Positions 36,456-50,000 of a stretch of DNA of 64,000 nucleotides are shown in pieces (position 1 is the stretch's first letter; every line of letters starts with the position of its first letter). The translations under genes were made by a program, and so were the position numbers. Source of the stretch: Azolla caroliniana (taxonomy: Eukaryota; Polypodiophyta); NCBI GenBank assembly GCA_043228905.1, contig JBHGNT010000021.1, forward strand, positions 682,001-746,000, in the 5' to 3' direction. The notes beneath the pieces are model-generated. The model was not told the DNA's origin and did no database searches. It worked only from the letters and a program-made list of their open reading frames with translations.

Positions 36456-39400
36456 ATGGAGTCCTTGGATTCAACTAGTAGTGACACTCACTCATCACCC
36501 ACCATTAAAACAAGCAATACCTTGGAGCTACTTTCTTCATGTACAAGCACACGCACAAGCCTTAGTTGTCCCAGTACTAGTACGAGTAGAAGCTCTTCAG
36601 GTGATCTGTCGACTTCTTCTTCTTCTTCGCCGTCGTCGCGAGCAGGGGTCGCATGGCGGGACTTGCGGGTGACCGTACAAAGCTCAAGGAAGCAAGCTCG
36701 GGTTTTGTTGCATGGGCTGAGTGGCTATGCAGAGCCGGGGAACATCCTTGCCATCATGGGCCCATCTGGCTCGGGGAAATCAACGCTGCTCGATGCTCTT
36801 GCAGGTCAATCTTATAAGTGCATCAGTAGTATTGTCTTCATAGCGTGGATGTGGTGCGTGTATGGATGGATCCATGTGAGGATGCATGAGTGTGTGTACA
36901 TACCTTTGTCGGCATTGATTTGTGGATGTATGTATATAAGTATGTATGTAATTATGCGTGAATTCCTGGATGTATGTATGTGTCGATTAGTTTGATATTG
37001 ATGTATTTTGCATGAATGTATCTTGCACTGGTTTTGTGTGCATGTATGAATGTATGTAGCGTTGAGTTTGTATGTATGTATGTATGTATGTATGTATGTA
37101 TGTATGTATGTATGTATTTATGCTTGTGTATGGATGTATACAGAATTAATTTTTTGTATCAGATTTAAGGGTCACTCAATATATTAGCTTCTCCTAATTT
37201 ATAAACATGAGGTGCTTCGATCTGATGGTGGTGAAGTGTTGATATCACAGGGAGGCTTGGGAAGTGTGCTAGACTGAGTGGCGAGGTTTCTGCATGTACG
37301 GGGTCAGGGAAGAAGAGCTCATCACATGGCAAGGGAATTGTGAGTGAACTTTATTCAATCACACATAAATGATTCAGCTCATTCATATATATATCAAGAA
37401 ATTTTATACATTTCCTGTTTGGATTATGATCTCTTAACATTATGAACTTCTGTGCGGAAGCTCATTATGTTGAATTCCATAGGGAAACACTACTGGAAAG
37501 TCACATGGAAAATGCATTTCCCCACACCAGAGAATCCCTCCTCACATGCAGAAAAATGTATTTCTCTGGAATTCCTACACATGGGATGATACATTCTGGC
37601 ACATCAGGAGAATGGCCTTCCCAAAGAGGAAAGTGCTTTCTGGAGCTTTGGAAACTTGCATTTCGTATATAGGAGAATGAATTTCCGATACTGGGTAGAT
37701 GTTTTCTGGAGTATCGGAAAATCACATGCCCTACATGGGAGAATGCACTTATCAGCAGTTAGCTACATTTCCAACATTGGGAAATGCTTTCAGGGGCATG
37801 GGAAAATTGCATTTTTTACATGGGCATTTTCCAGTGTGTAAAACATCTGGAGTTAAATATACACGTGCACAAAGATCCATTGTTGTTCCCCCTAATCATT
37901 GGTCAGTATTTGTTAGGCATATGTAACACAAGACGATACATTGTTGGGGACATTGACGGTGCGGGAAACAATAATGTACTCTGCTAGTTTACGCCTATCA
38001 GGACAAATGGGGAAGGAGGAAAGGGAGGCACTAGTGGAGAAGACAATGGAAGAGATGGGTTTACGGGAGAGCGCAGATACCCCGGTGGGAAACTGGCATT
38101 TGCGAGGGTTGAGTGGCGGTGGAAAACGGCGTGTAAGCATAGCTTTAGAGATTCTCACTCGCCCAAAGATCCTCTTTCTGGATGAACCCACAAGTGGCCT
38201 TGATAGGTATGTATATCTGGCTATCTATCTATCTATCTATCTTAAGAACTTTTCACCACTGGTACCGTAGGAGACAATCCATTTATGTTGGGCATGTCCA
38301 AGTTCTAATCCAGGACATGGCAGGATGAACCTATCCATCTATGTTTTTTCTCCTTGATTTAATTGGACATTATTTCTATGTGTAGTGCCTCTGCTTTCTT
38401 TGTGACTGCAACCCTCCGTAGTCTGGCACACGAAGGAGAGCGAACACTCATTGCCTCAATTCATCAACCAAGCACTGAAGTTTTCTCTCTCTTTGACTCC
38501 CTCTTTCTTCTCTCAGGCGGCCGAACTGTCTACTTTGGTGATAGAATACTTGCTAGCGAGGTAACAACACTTATATCGTTTTGGTCACTCATTTTATTAA
38601 TCTCTTGATAGACAACAAAAATCTCACTCGTATCTTCATCATGAAATGTATATAGCATTTTGCCAATGCTGGCTTCCCCTGTCCGCAACATGGAAATCCA
38701 TCAGATCATTACCTTTGCTCCATCAATTCCGACTTTGACAGTGTGAGATCGTCGTTTCCAATGGTGGGTTCTCTCTCATAAATTTCATAGAGCCATATGA
38801 AGTACTCCTACCAGTATAAGATATGTATACGTATATGTGTGTGTGTGTATGTGGACGATGGACAAATAATTTAATTCAACGATTGTAGAAATTGGATGTG
38901 GAGACTGGTTATCACCTTGAGAGCCTAAGCTCAACTCAAATGACCAACATACTTGTGGATCGATATGCGAAATCTAAGTTTTTTGAGGTTGCAAAAGCAC
39001 GAGTTGACGACTTCTTTTCTCAACAAGGTCGCCAGGTACCTACACAAACAATGCCTCAAGTGTGATCAATCTAGGTCTCATGCTGCAATTTGTGTCTACA
39101 TTTACATACTCAGGTTATATCCTATCGAGTTCTTAATAATGTATACTGATCGTGATCTGACTTGCTATCGGAATTGTGTCAGAAAGCAAATGGAATTGAT
39201 CGAAATGAAACCAGACCTCCAAAGGCTTCTTTTCTAATTCAAACATCGGCACTAACACGGAGGTCATTCATAAACATGAGGCGAGACATTGGATATTATT
39301 GGCTTCGTCTTGCGATATATATTGTGTTGACGACGTGCATTGGCTCCATCTACTTCAACATCGGAACTGCATATCAATCCATTATGGTGAGAAAAATACA

Positions 39401-40834
39401 ATCTCAAGAGTCACAATTTAAAGCTTAGCATCTGTTTATATATGCAGTTAAATCGAGTACCACTTTTTTATAAGAAATTCTTTCATTAATTAATTATTTA
39501 GGCCCGAGCATCATGTATATCGTATGTCACGGGGTTCTTGACATTTATGTCAATTGGAGGATTTCCATCTTTTATAGAGGATATGAAGGTAAGATTCTTA
39601 ACAAAATTAGCTTTTTGAGTGAAAACACATGTCATTATTATGTTCCATCTTCCTACAGATTTTTTTTAATAAAATCGTAATAATTTTATATGCTTCTTTT
39701 GGTGTTTTTAATGCAAAACTAGGTTTTTTCTCGCGAGCAATTGAATGGTCACTATGGGGTTGTCCCATTTGCCTTGGCTAACTTGTTGTCAGCGTTGCCA
39801 TTCTTGGGTCTTATTGCAATTATATCAAGCTCCATTTGCTACTATCTAGTAGGTTTACACCCAGGTTTCAGCCATTTCATCTACTTTGTGCTCTGCCTTC
39901 TAGCATGTCTTGCAGTCGTCGAGAGCCTCATGATGGCAGTTGCTAGTGTTATTCCCAACTTCCTAATGGGGATCATCACCGGAGCTGGCATCCAAGTACG
40001 TATATACATGTCTTTTTTTATGATGGTACTACCAACTTAAGGTCGTAATGTTTGCATTTGGGTTATCGATGGTGTGAGCAGGGTATTTTCATGTTAGTAG
40101 CTGGATTCTTTCGGTTGCCAAATGATATGCCGAAACCGATCTGGAGATATCCAATGTCATACATGAGCTTCCATATGTATGCCATGCAGGTCAGTGCAAA
40201 TTAGGGTATAAGCTTCATGTCTTATGTGTATTTAGTCTCAAGGTTCATTCCCATGCTTGTAGGTCTCTAAACCCCAACATCACTTCCCCCCTAGATTATT
40301 TGAGACAAATTTCCTGATATATTACATCTGATCTAGCCATTTTACTATAATTTGATTTTGGTTAGTTCTCAATACATGTGTGGTCTTAATCAATGCCTTA
40401 AAATGTACTAGTTATATATACTCATTAAACAGTTTTGTGTTGTGTAGGGTATGTATCAGAATGATTTTCTCGGATTGAACTTCGGGAGCTTGGGGTCAGG
40501 GGCATGGCCAGCTCCACCAATTGAAGGGAAAATGATTCTGACAACTATTTATGATGTAGACCTATCAAGGTCCAAGTGGTGGGATCTTGCAGTATTGGTA
40601 GTCATGGTAGTAGGCTATAGGATCCTCTTTGTGTTGATGGTGAAATTGTCAAGGGCCTACAACATGTGGAGGCGAACTGTCAGTGTGGGTGTACCATCGA
40701 CAGCCCCCACTAGCACATTTCCTTCTGAACCGGCATCCGTGCAGGAATTGGAATCTGCATCAGCATCCTGTGTGCAGACACCCTATCCGGATCTTCGCCC
40801 ATCATTGTTTTTCCTCCAAGACTCATCACATTAA
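36456..40834 (+). CDS. ABC transporter G family half-transporter (ABCG11/12/15 group)
   Basis: Predicted plasma-membrane exporter of lipid or cuticle/suberin precursors, working as a dimer. Coding exons: 36456-36804, 37251-37339, 37917-38206, 38386-38560, 38656-38763, 38889-39035, 39183-39386, 39502-39588, 39723-39995, 40082-40189, 40448-40834. Phases close and give 738 aa. The N-terminus to about 60 is Ser/Thr-rich. Walker [10 protein letters not shown] is at 102-110, the Q-loop region AYVTQDD at 147-153, the signature LSGGG at 211-215, Walker B ILFLDE at 231-236, and the H-loop is in IASIHQPS. The transmembrane half starts near [18 protein letters not shown] and has about six segments, including [27 protein letters not shown] and [15 protein letters not shown]. 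The ATG at 36456 was preferred to an in-frame ATG at 36339 because the latter precedes the TATA-like sequence. The family normally has LSGGE or LSGGQ in the signature. Confidence 0.94.
37070..37117 (+). repeat. (TATG)n microsatellite in ABCG intron 1
   Basis: Twelve uninterrupted TATG units. Smaller TATG runs occur at 36388-36404 and in the neighbouring intron sequence. Confidence 0.95.
37460..37845 (+). repeat. Degenerate minisatellite of about 66 bp in ABCG intron 2
   Basis: Words such as TTTCTGGAG, GGAAAATG, CATGGGAGAATG and CATTTCC recur. TTTCTGGAGCTTTGGAAACT at about 37638 and TTTCTGGAGTATCGGAAAAT at about 37704 are 66 bp apart. More divergent units lie on both sides. The array fills most of the 577-bp intron. 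Confidence 0.6.
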
Positions 40835-41189
40835 TTTATGCCCAACTATCTGCCAAAATCCAATTCAATAGCGAAAGAATTAACGACACATATATTCCTT
40901 GTTCTGAATTTCAGTAACAATAATCCTTAATTGGCCAATACTACATCAGTGAATGATCTATATCCATGCCTCCCTGAACATTAATCTATTCATTGCCTAT
41001 CCCCATCAATTTAAAAAGAGAATGTAATGATACATACATACATATATATATATATATACTCCATTACAGTTAATTCAAAGGAAAACCCACTATTCTATTA
41101 ATTCAGCCATTAATTAATTACTGATTGTAATATTTTTCAATAACAAGATTTCCATTTATTGCAAATTGATGGTATGAGCAATGCTATAT

Positions 41190-41194
<5 letters not shown>

Positions 41195-41261
<67 letters not shown>
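41195..41261 (+). repeat. (AC)n microsatellite
   Basis: About 33 uninterrupted AC units, the longest dinucleotide run in the window. A (TA)n run lies at 41043-41058. Confidence 0.97.
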
Positions 41262-41263
<2 letters not shown>

Positions 41264-41938
41264 AATGCTGATGTCTCTAATGGTCGGAAAGGAAAATGAT
41301 TCATTGATTAATTGTACACCCATTTATATTTCCTCATTCCCTTTAACCAAGGTCTCTGTCGTAAAACCATGGTGTATCATTAGTGACATCAAATATGAGT
41401 AGTTCCGCACACCTACCTATGTGTAAATGGATTGTGTCTCAAGAAAAGTTATGCTAAAATTTTCAAGTATTGAACCTCAATCACCATTGGCACGCCCTTG
41501 TGGGGGAAGGAAATATGCAAAGTGTTTTGCAAATGGGTAAGGAAACCATTGTCAAGGGAGTCTCATGTAAAAAGTATCTCCCATGTTCTAATTCTCTGGT
41601 TGAGTATCGGGCCTATATAGAAAGTGATTGCAAGCTTAATGTCCTCGCTCATTGTGTTGCCCTAAAACAATTTGTATAACACATCTCTGTGCATATACAC
41701 ACAACATGCCTAAATAAATTTACCAGCTAGTGATTCAATATCCATATTTGTGTCATTTGCCATATTTATGAATCCACCACATTCTTTTTCATGTGTGAAA
41801 TAATTGGAAACTATGAGGGAAACAACACACTTCAAGGATTTCAATAGTACCTTTTTACATGTTTTATTCAAGTTTAACATCCATATCCTATGTACTAAAA
41901 CGAGCCCATGGGGCTCCTAAAATCTATACTTTTTCGTA

Positions 41939-42137
41939 GAGCACATCAACATAACCATTTCCTCATTCGAGCACATTGGTATATATGTCCTATGTGCTCA
42001 AATGATTTGTGTCTATTGTGATCCGAAACATGAACCCACCACCATTGGGAAACTTGGGATGAACTCCCTAGAAATACACTTTAATGAGCACATCAAGATA
42101 ACCATTTCCTCATTTGAGCACATTGGTAAATATGTCC
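41939..42137 (+). repeat. Direct duplication, about 53-bp blocks 146 bp apart
   Basis: A block with GAGCACATCAACATAACC, CCTCATTCGAGCACATTGG and ATATGTCCT (41939-41991) recurs at 42085-42137 with three or four substitutions. The intervening sequence is not repeated. Confidence 0.8.
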
Positions 42138-42499
42138 TTGAGCAAAGCTTACCATTGATGGTAGCTAAGAGGAAACATGCTTCTAGAATTGTAAACTGAG
42201 ATATTTATTTTGGTAGGCAAACAAACCCTAAGCAATCTCATGGTTTAAACATTCTTACTAGTTAGTTCCCTTGTGTTGTGATTTTAGATGATCGTCAAAG
42301 GTGTTTTAACAAGCACTAAGAATGAAACCTTTTCCCCCAAAATCAATAGTTGCAAATATTGCAATTATGAATGGGTACATTAATAGATATTTAAACAATG
42401 ATGTTTGTGTGTTTATGAATAATGTAAATTACCATTGCAAATAATATTAACTTCTGAAGTTGTGTATGATCATGTTTCAAACACTTGTGTTTGTTTTTA

Positions 42500-42811
42500 G
42501 GGAAAAGTACCAGGATACCCCTGGAAGTTCGTCTATTTACCAGAATGCCCCTGGAAGTTCCAAATTTATCAAACTACCCCTATGTCCAAAAAATTACACT
42601 TTATAAAGTATTATACACTCAAATCTACAAGCCCTATTTACCAAAGATGGAAGAAATGGACCCGAACTAGCCCTATGTACCAAAGATTTGACTGTATAAT
42701 TACTTTATAAAGTGTATTTTTTTGGACATAGGGGTAGTTTGGTAAATTTGGAACTTCCAAGGGCATTCTAGTAAATAGACGAACTTCCAAGGGTATCCTA
42801 GTACTTTTCCC
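42500..42811. mobile_element. Mutator-like MITE with long terminal inverted repeats and perfect 9-bp duplication
   Basis: A 312-bp element starts GGGAAAAGTACCAGGATACC and ends with its inverse. The arms (about 42500-42612 and 42699-42811) match at more than 90% over about 113 bp. It is flanked by identical 9-mers, TTGTTTTTA, at 42491-42499 and 42812-42820. Nine-bp duplications with arms over 100 bp are the mark of Mutator-like elements. There is no transposase. The arms also contain internal direct repeats (CCCTGGAAGTTC occurs twice per arm). Confidence 0.92.
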
Positions 42812-44005
42812 TTGTTTTTATGGAGCACCACCCTTGGTTTGCAAGTCTAGAAATCTATCACTCCAATGAAATGAGATAGGGTGGAGCTTCATCAAGTTGC
42901 TAGCAAAAAAGACATTGTGAAGATACTATCATACTATTGCCAAAAAGTAATGACATTCAAAGTTGACTAAGAAATAAGAAGTGCTTTGAGGAAAAATTAA
43001 GGACTTTGAATTTGGAGTTGGTTACATTTAAGAGAAATGAACAATTCTCTAGCATTTGCATCCACAAATTATGAAATACAATATTTTAGAGTGCCACATG
43101 ACATGTGTAATGATTCGTCCAAGCTATTGGAAATTTACTTTATGATAGTCTCTATGGAGATGATCTAAACATTTCGACAACCTTCCCCAACATGTCAATG
43201 TAGTGAAATCATACAATGGCAAACTATAAATCACAATCCTCCCGAGTCCCTATGTCACTTCACAAGATAGACATTTTGAATACCCAATTTGTATTTCTTT
43301 ATGTTGCATTTCTAGTCAATATAGGCAATAATACTTAAGACGTAAACATCAAGAAATATATGAAATGAAGTGAGTGCGCATCAAACTATTGTGCCACAAT
43401 AGATATTATATGGCCATTCTTTCCTTTCTTTATAAAAACATGTCCTGTACACAATCATATCGATGAGTATAGACATGACATTTGAGCACACCATCGAGCA
43501 ATGTAAATGTAAAATCTCACGCAATCATATCCTTGACTACACCATGGATCTATCCGATGTTATTTCTGATGTTTCAACATGGCTATAAATCATCAAATTA
43601 TTGGATCTAAATACCCTAGTAGACATAGATGTTGTCCAAAGCATTTCAAAAAGGGCTGCTTGCTCTTTTCTTTGTTCCTCATGCCCTAAGGTATGGTAGG
43701 ACAATAATTATTACACATATCCAAATGGGCTTGAATAGAAGTTTTGACTAGATCAAGAATAAAATCAGATTCAGACCTTACTCTTGCAAAAACAGGGAAA
43801 AGCATGATTTTCCCGCTTGCTAGATGGTTGGCAATAATTTAAGCATGTACTGGGTCCGGTTCAAAATTTTCAAATATGCTGCAAATGGGCACACTGATCA
43901 CTCCTAGCATTAGATCATGTGCATAGCAGCCTCCATGGATCGCAGGCTCAAGTACTGGGTTGTATCTAACCTGAAGTAAAGCTTCTCTCTCTCTATCTTC
44001 CTCAG

Positions 44006-47000
44006 TTATTCAAAAGGTTGGAGCTCATATGTTGCAACAGAATCTAGTATCCATATGTGACTAACGACCTTTGACCCCACGATGCCTGCATATGATTTGG
44101 CTTCCACGTACCTTGCCTTAATCACCTCATCTCTATACCTCATTTCATCATTAGATACATCCTTGCTATAAACTATTACATCTGTCCCCCCAGAATCCAT
44201 GTCCATAGCATCTGGGATAATGCTGAGAATCTCCCCCCCTCCTGCCTTCAAGAGAGCTTGCAAGTCAGCCTTATAAGTACTAATGAAGCTCCCCATAAAG
44301 TAGAATCGAAGGCCTTCGAACAGCCGGTATGCCTGAATCATGCAAGACTCAAGAACTTTAGAGCTACCCTATCATACCATGTATAAATCCATGTATATAT
44401 GCCTCTATACCTTCACAAAGGCCATGCCACGGGCATGTCTAGGTCCCCCTATCATGCCATGAACGTCCTTGCTGACTTCATACGGTTCTTCATTAACATA
44501 TTTACTTGCTGCCATGCACGCAGACAACCCTACAAAATAACCATGACCAATAGGGGTTCAGGCATGGAAAGACATGACAAAAGACATAACATGGCATATG
44601 AACAAACAATGTCTTTTTGAACAAAATGCCATGCACATGAACATACAATCAATTTTCAACCCGTTGGTTCCTCTCCAAAGACACAAAAGGTGAGTAGCTA
44701 AAATAAAATAGGGGTTCAGGCATGGAAAGACATGACAAAAGACATAACATGGCATATGAACAAACAATGTACTTTCAAACAAAATGCCATGCACATGAAC
44801 ATACATTTAATTTTCAACTCGTCGGTTCCTCTCCAAAGACAAAAAGAAAATAGCTAAAATAAAATGGCAAAAGAACATACAATCAACTTTCAAAATCCAT
44901 TTTCCTTCCAAATTTGCCATCAGATACTTGAAGGTTCTTCTAGCAGCTCCCATTTCATCAGTACCACAGATAAGATGAGTGACACGTGGAGACCACATTC
45001 TCTCTACTATGACTCCTGTACGACGAACAAAAGTAGCCAACAACTCCTGCAGAATAAGAAAAACACAGTATCAATATTACAATCACAAAGTAAAGTGAAA
45101 TAGGTCACATTTGTTGAGATATATATTTAGCAAAGTGGATGATTGTACATTTGTTTTGGCGTTCAACCCAGAAGCACAAAGAACCCATTTCGATGTCGGC
45201 CATTTCATTGCATGTTCTTCCATTGTAGCCTCAATCTTCACAGAACACAGAGCTGCGGCTTCTGTGTTTGGCACATACACTTCAGGTTGTATTTCGCAAT
45301 GAATAATTTTCTTATTCAGAGTGGAAGTTTCCATTGTTGGTACATAGACTTTAGGCATGTATTCACATTGAAGACTTTGATGTTCATTTGGTGTAGAAGC
45401 TTCCATAGTTGGAACATAAACATCAGAAGAAAGACTGATCTGATTATGAGTTACTGTTTTTGCATTAGATGCATAGCTATCAGGATTGTAATCATTAGGG
45501 AAGCACGTATCGTTCCTCTCAGATTCTACCATAGCAGATTCAAGGTTGTTTGAGAAGCATGACTTAAATCCCTTGAGACCTTCATCAGGGAACTTTGAAC
45601 CAGAGTGCTCTGGGCAAAGTACCAAGAAGTTTCCCTGCATAAATGTTTAAACACATTCCAAAGGGAAATTTAATCTAAATCTGCAAGATTTGACCGATGG
45701 TATTTGCGAAATAAAGAGAACTTAGAGGCATTATGCGGTAATACAGAGAACACTCAAGTATTATTGAGTTTTCCCAAAACTAGTAATCAGAACACCATAA
45801 ATACAATGAATGTAATCATGAAACTTACCAGATCCCATCTGCATGGAAGGGTCTGGGCACATGGATAATGGAAGCTTTTTCTGCATCGTTTTACATAACA
45901 ACCTAAAACAGCGCCTCTTAACCCACATACGTTACACTTGATTTTATGTCCCCGAACTACTTCTTGTGGTACATTTTTTGCAACTTCGTCTTCATAATAT
46001 ACACCAGGTGCCCTGTAGATGGCAATTCACTAATGCTTTAGTGCCCAATTTCCCTTCACCCTCTAAATTGTAATAACATGTTGGCTTATGTTAATAAATT
46101 GGCCATATGAAAAATGAATAACACAGACCATTCTGCACAGTTTTTGTGCACACAAGATATCTTCCCAGTCTTTTTCCCTCCAAGATTGACAACAATTGCT
46201 TTCTTGTAATTAATCATCGTACCTGCAACCTTTTAGTACAAATGGGAGTTAAGCATCAAATATGTTATAGCAAATTGATATATCATTGCTGAAAGAGTTC
46301 AGAGCTTACCAGAGAGTCACTTTTGTGACAAAAAGCACAAGTTCCACACTCAGCATTTGAATCCACAACCTTAGGCACAGGGGTTTCATTATCATCACCA
46401 CATTGAATCATAGAGATACCATCTGCTCCAGCTCTTGAGACTTTTGAAACATTCAGATTAAGAAATTTAGCATATATGCATTCAAAAAGTACTGCAAATA
46501 ATACCCCAAACATAAATTTGCTATGTAACCTTGAGGAGAAGAATCATTTGAGTTTAGTTTATCCAGCTTCAGTTTACTCAATTTTGAGTCAATTCTGGCC
46601 GAAGGCCCTGTGATTCCACTACTAGCTGTGAATCTTTCCTGGAAATATACTCATATTAAGTCATTAGGATGACATTGTATACAAACGGTATTAGGTATGT
46701 AATTTGAATGAATAGATAATTAAGAGATAAAGGTAGAATTAGCATACTCTTGTATATTCTTCAGATTGTGCAGTTTCTTGACCTTCTGCCTGGCTTCCCA
46801 TACATGCCAACAAGCTTGATTGCTCAACACCACCGTGACTCTCATGTTGCTCAACAACACAATCCTCTTCTAGCATTTGGACGTTATCCTTACTAGATAA
46901 CATCGGAAAATCTTCCATCTTAGTTTGAATACCTACTAAACCACTGTTACATTTACGTTGATCTATTTCATTTGCATCAATATCATTAGCTAATGCTGAA

Positions 47001-50000
47001 TCATTTCCCAAAGCTTTGTGTTTCCTTTCCAATAGAAGTAGGTCATGCATGTCACTTGGCAAGGGAGGATAGGGAAGGTGTATACGTTTAGGTGCTGGTA
47101 AGATTCCTCTACATGGAACACCCCCAGAGGGCAATGATCTCTTTTTACTTCCAAGTTCAGTTGTATTCAGAGTTCTATCGGATGGACTTTTTATCATCTC
47201 ATTCCATCCTTGCCTCTTCACGTCAGTTGGACTCATACAGGCATTCTCAGTATTTGCATGGAAACCCATTCCCTTCTCATCAGTATAACTTTGTTTCTTT
47301 AAAACAGCATGAAATTGTGTTCCTGGTGAAAAAACAATGTAGCAACAAAACTTATTATACTATCTAAACCATAAGTTATTCATAGAAATTTCCAAGATTT
47401 CATTTACTGCAAGAAATCCTAGTTCTTTGTAAACCTTAAGTCAGTTTCCAATCAGGAACATTAATCATGTGTCCGAATCACATTGGTGGTGCGTTTTTTT
47501 TTACACATATAATCACCCATATTTTCCATTCAGCATCAATAATGACACATTTCAATGGCCTTCATGATGCAAATCTATTGCACATACACAGATATCCATA
47601 GTTTACATTAACAGCATGGTTCTATAGCAATCATAAGAAAAACTAATCCATCGCAGTTGTCTATACAAGTGGAATTGAGACCAAGTGCAATCCTTCATAT
47701 TCAGTGTAAAGCTATCAACGCACTGATATGTAGATCAAAAGCAATACTCCATTGTACAGTAGATCAAATATTTCAGAACTGCCATCAAAAACTTAATACA
47801 GAAAAGTCAACACTACGTTTTTTTGTAGAAGGCATTGTCTTTTACAACAATAATGTTTACAAAAGTAAAATGGTCCAATTGGTTTATCTCCATCTCAAAT
47901 TTGACTCTGAATCACATTGAAGTGATACTCACATTTATGTTCATAGCCCTCAAATATAGGTGGGGAATTTAGATTCTTATAAGTTACGTATAAGCTCTCT
48001 TAATTCATAAACAGATACTTACTTGAATCCTTGAGATTTGTGACCTCAGATAAGCAAGATCCTATACTAGCTTCTTCGATCTTTCGGTACACATCAACAA
48101 TATCATTGACATCAGGTGAGACCTTTGCTTCTGATTAAAAATTAGCATCATGTTAGGATTTCCTATGAAAATGCCAAGGTTTCTTTTCCTTCCGTCATGA
48201 ATCATATTATAAAGCAAGTATATCCATATGTTTCTTACGTCTCGATGTGGCCATTTGTTTGCACTTTGGGCAAGCCGATATTTCCTTCATTGAGTGGAGA
48301 AGACATGACCTAAAAAAACAACGCATTAGAAACAGTGTCCTATGTGTATAGTAAGTGTCGAATGCTTAAACTGTTAGGGGTTCTTCTTTACATGCAGAAG
48401 TGATGGTTACAAGGAAGGCATGCTGGTCTCTCCAGGACACCATGGCTGAAAGAAAACAAGGGAAAAGTTCAAGATTAGCATCCAGTTTAGATACCGTAAA
48501 TACATTAGAAATATATGACTGAAGGAGATTTTGGGGGGATTGGTGTTGAAATCATGCAAAAATTATATAGCAGTACCAAACAATTTAAAAACTGATACAA
48601 TTAGGCTTGAATGAAGCTAGAAAGCAAAGAGATTAGACTGAAAGGGGACAAAGAAAAAGGGTTTCAACTGTTCAGGTAGGTAAATGGACAAATGCTAGAC
48701 TTTCATATAGCTAAGAATAGACTTACAACTGTTCATGCAGTGAGACCTACAAGCACAAGGCTTGAATGAATCTGAACTATAGGGCTTAAGATGTTTTGCA
48801 AGGAAATATACAAGGATTAGGCTTCAATCAAATTAAAATGTAGATCTCTAACTGCTACTCCAGAGAGACTTATAAAGATAAGCCTTAAATAAAGCTAAAT
48901 GCATACTGTTAATCGAGAGATTAGATTGATTCAAAGCTCAAAATGGGATTTCAATAGTTCAATTAGGGAAATGTACAAATATTAGGTTTGAATGAAACGA
49001 AGAAGTAAAGATTCAACTGTTAATTCAGTAGAAAGACAAGGAATCTGCCTGAATCAGGTTAAATACAGGATTTAAACTGTTCAACCAAAAGATATGCAAC
49101 AATTAAACTTTATCGACACAACCAATAGGATATCAAGTGCTCAACTATAGAGAGCTTCAAAGAATTAAGTTAACCATAGGACAACAGTTCATCCGGGAAA
49201 TCTCCACCGATTAGGCCTAAATCAAGAAAAATATTGTATTCAAAGGTCTGTTTCAAAGATTACACTGGGATCAAGAAATAAAAAAGATTACATATCTGTT
49301 TATACAGCGAAAATATACAAGGTTAGGCTTAAAATCAAACAAAATATAGCGTTTCAACTGTTTATCCAGGGAGATATGCAAGGATGTGGTTTGAATCAAG
49401 TAAGATAGATTATTTCAACAGTTCAATTGTGGGAAACTTTGGTTTTAATTAAGGAAAGGTGTGTTATTTGAACTGTTCAATTCAAGGAGATACGCAAGGA
49501 TTTGATATTATTCAAGCTAAAAATAGTTGGATTTCAACTGTTTATCAAGAGAGATATGGGAGATTCGGTTTTAATCAAGACAAATTACATTATTTCAGCC
49601 ATTTGCTAAGCTTCAATCGAGCTTATATATAGAGTTTCAACAGTCGTAGCTAGGGCTATGGACAACAATTAGGCTAGAAAGAAAGCAAATAATGTTTCAA
49701 CTGTTTACCCAGGAAGATATGCAAAGATTTCGTTGGAATCAAGAAAAAGTATATTATTTCAACTGTTCAACCACAGGAAATCGCCACGGAATAACAAATG
49801 GAACTTGAACTGTTCTCTCAGAAGATATGCAATGGTTAGGATTGAATGACGAAAATATAAGATGCCTTTTCTTTGGAATACCACCAAGTATTAGGCTTGA
49901 TTCACGTTTAAAATAGGGCTTTAACTGTTCGTTCACAGAAAAATACAAGGATTAGACTTACATTTAACTATTTATCCGGGAGATATGCTAGAATTTTGCT

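Larger units (their letters stand above)
40835..44005. other. Intergenic between ABCG and BRCA1-type genes (convergent)
   Basis: Both flanking genes point into this region, so both 3' UTRs lie here (about 40835-41000 and about 43800-44005). It contains TA and AC microsatellites, a 146-bp-period duplication (41939-42137) and a MULE-type MITE (42500-42811). No gene was recognised. Confidence 0.6.

Noticed and set aside
37913-38191. 92-codon minus-strand frame in the ABCG gene
   Set aside because: Antisense of ABCG exon 3, which has clear family motifs on the plus strand.
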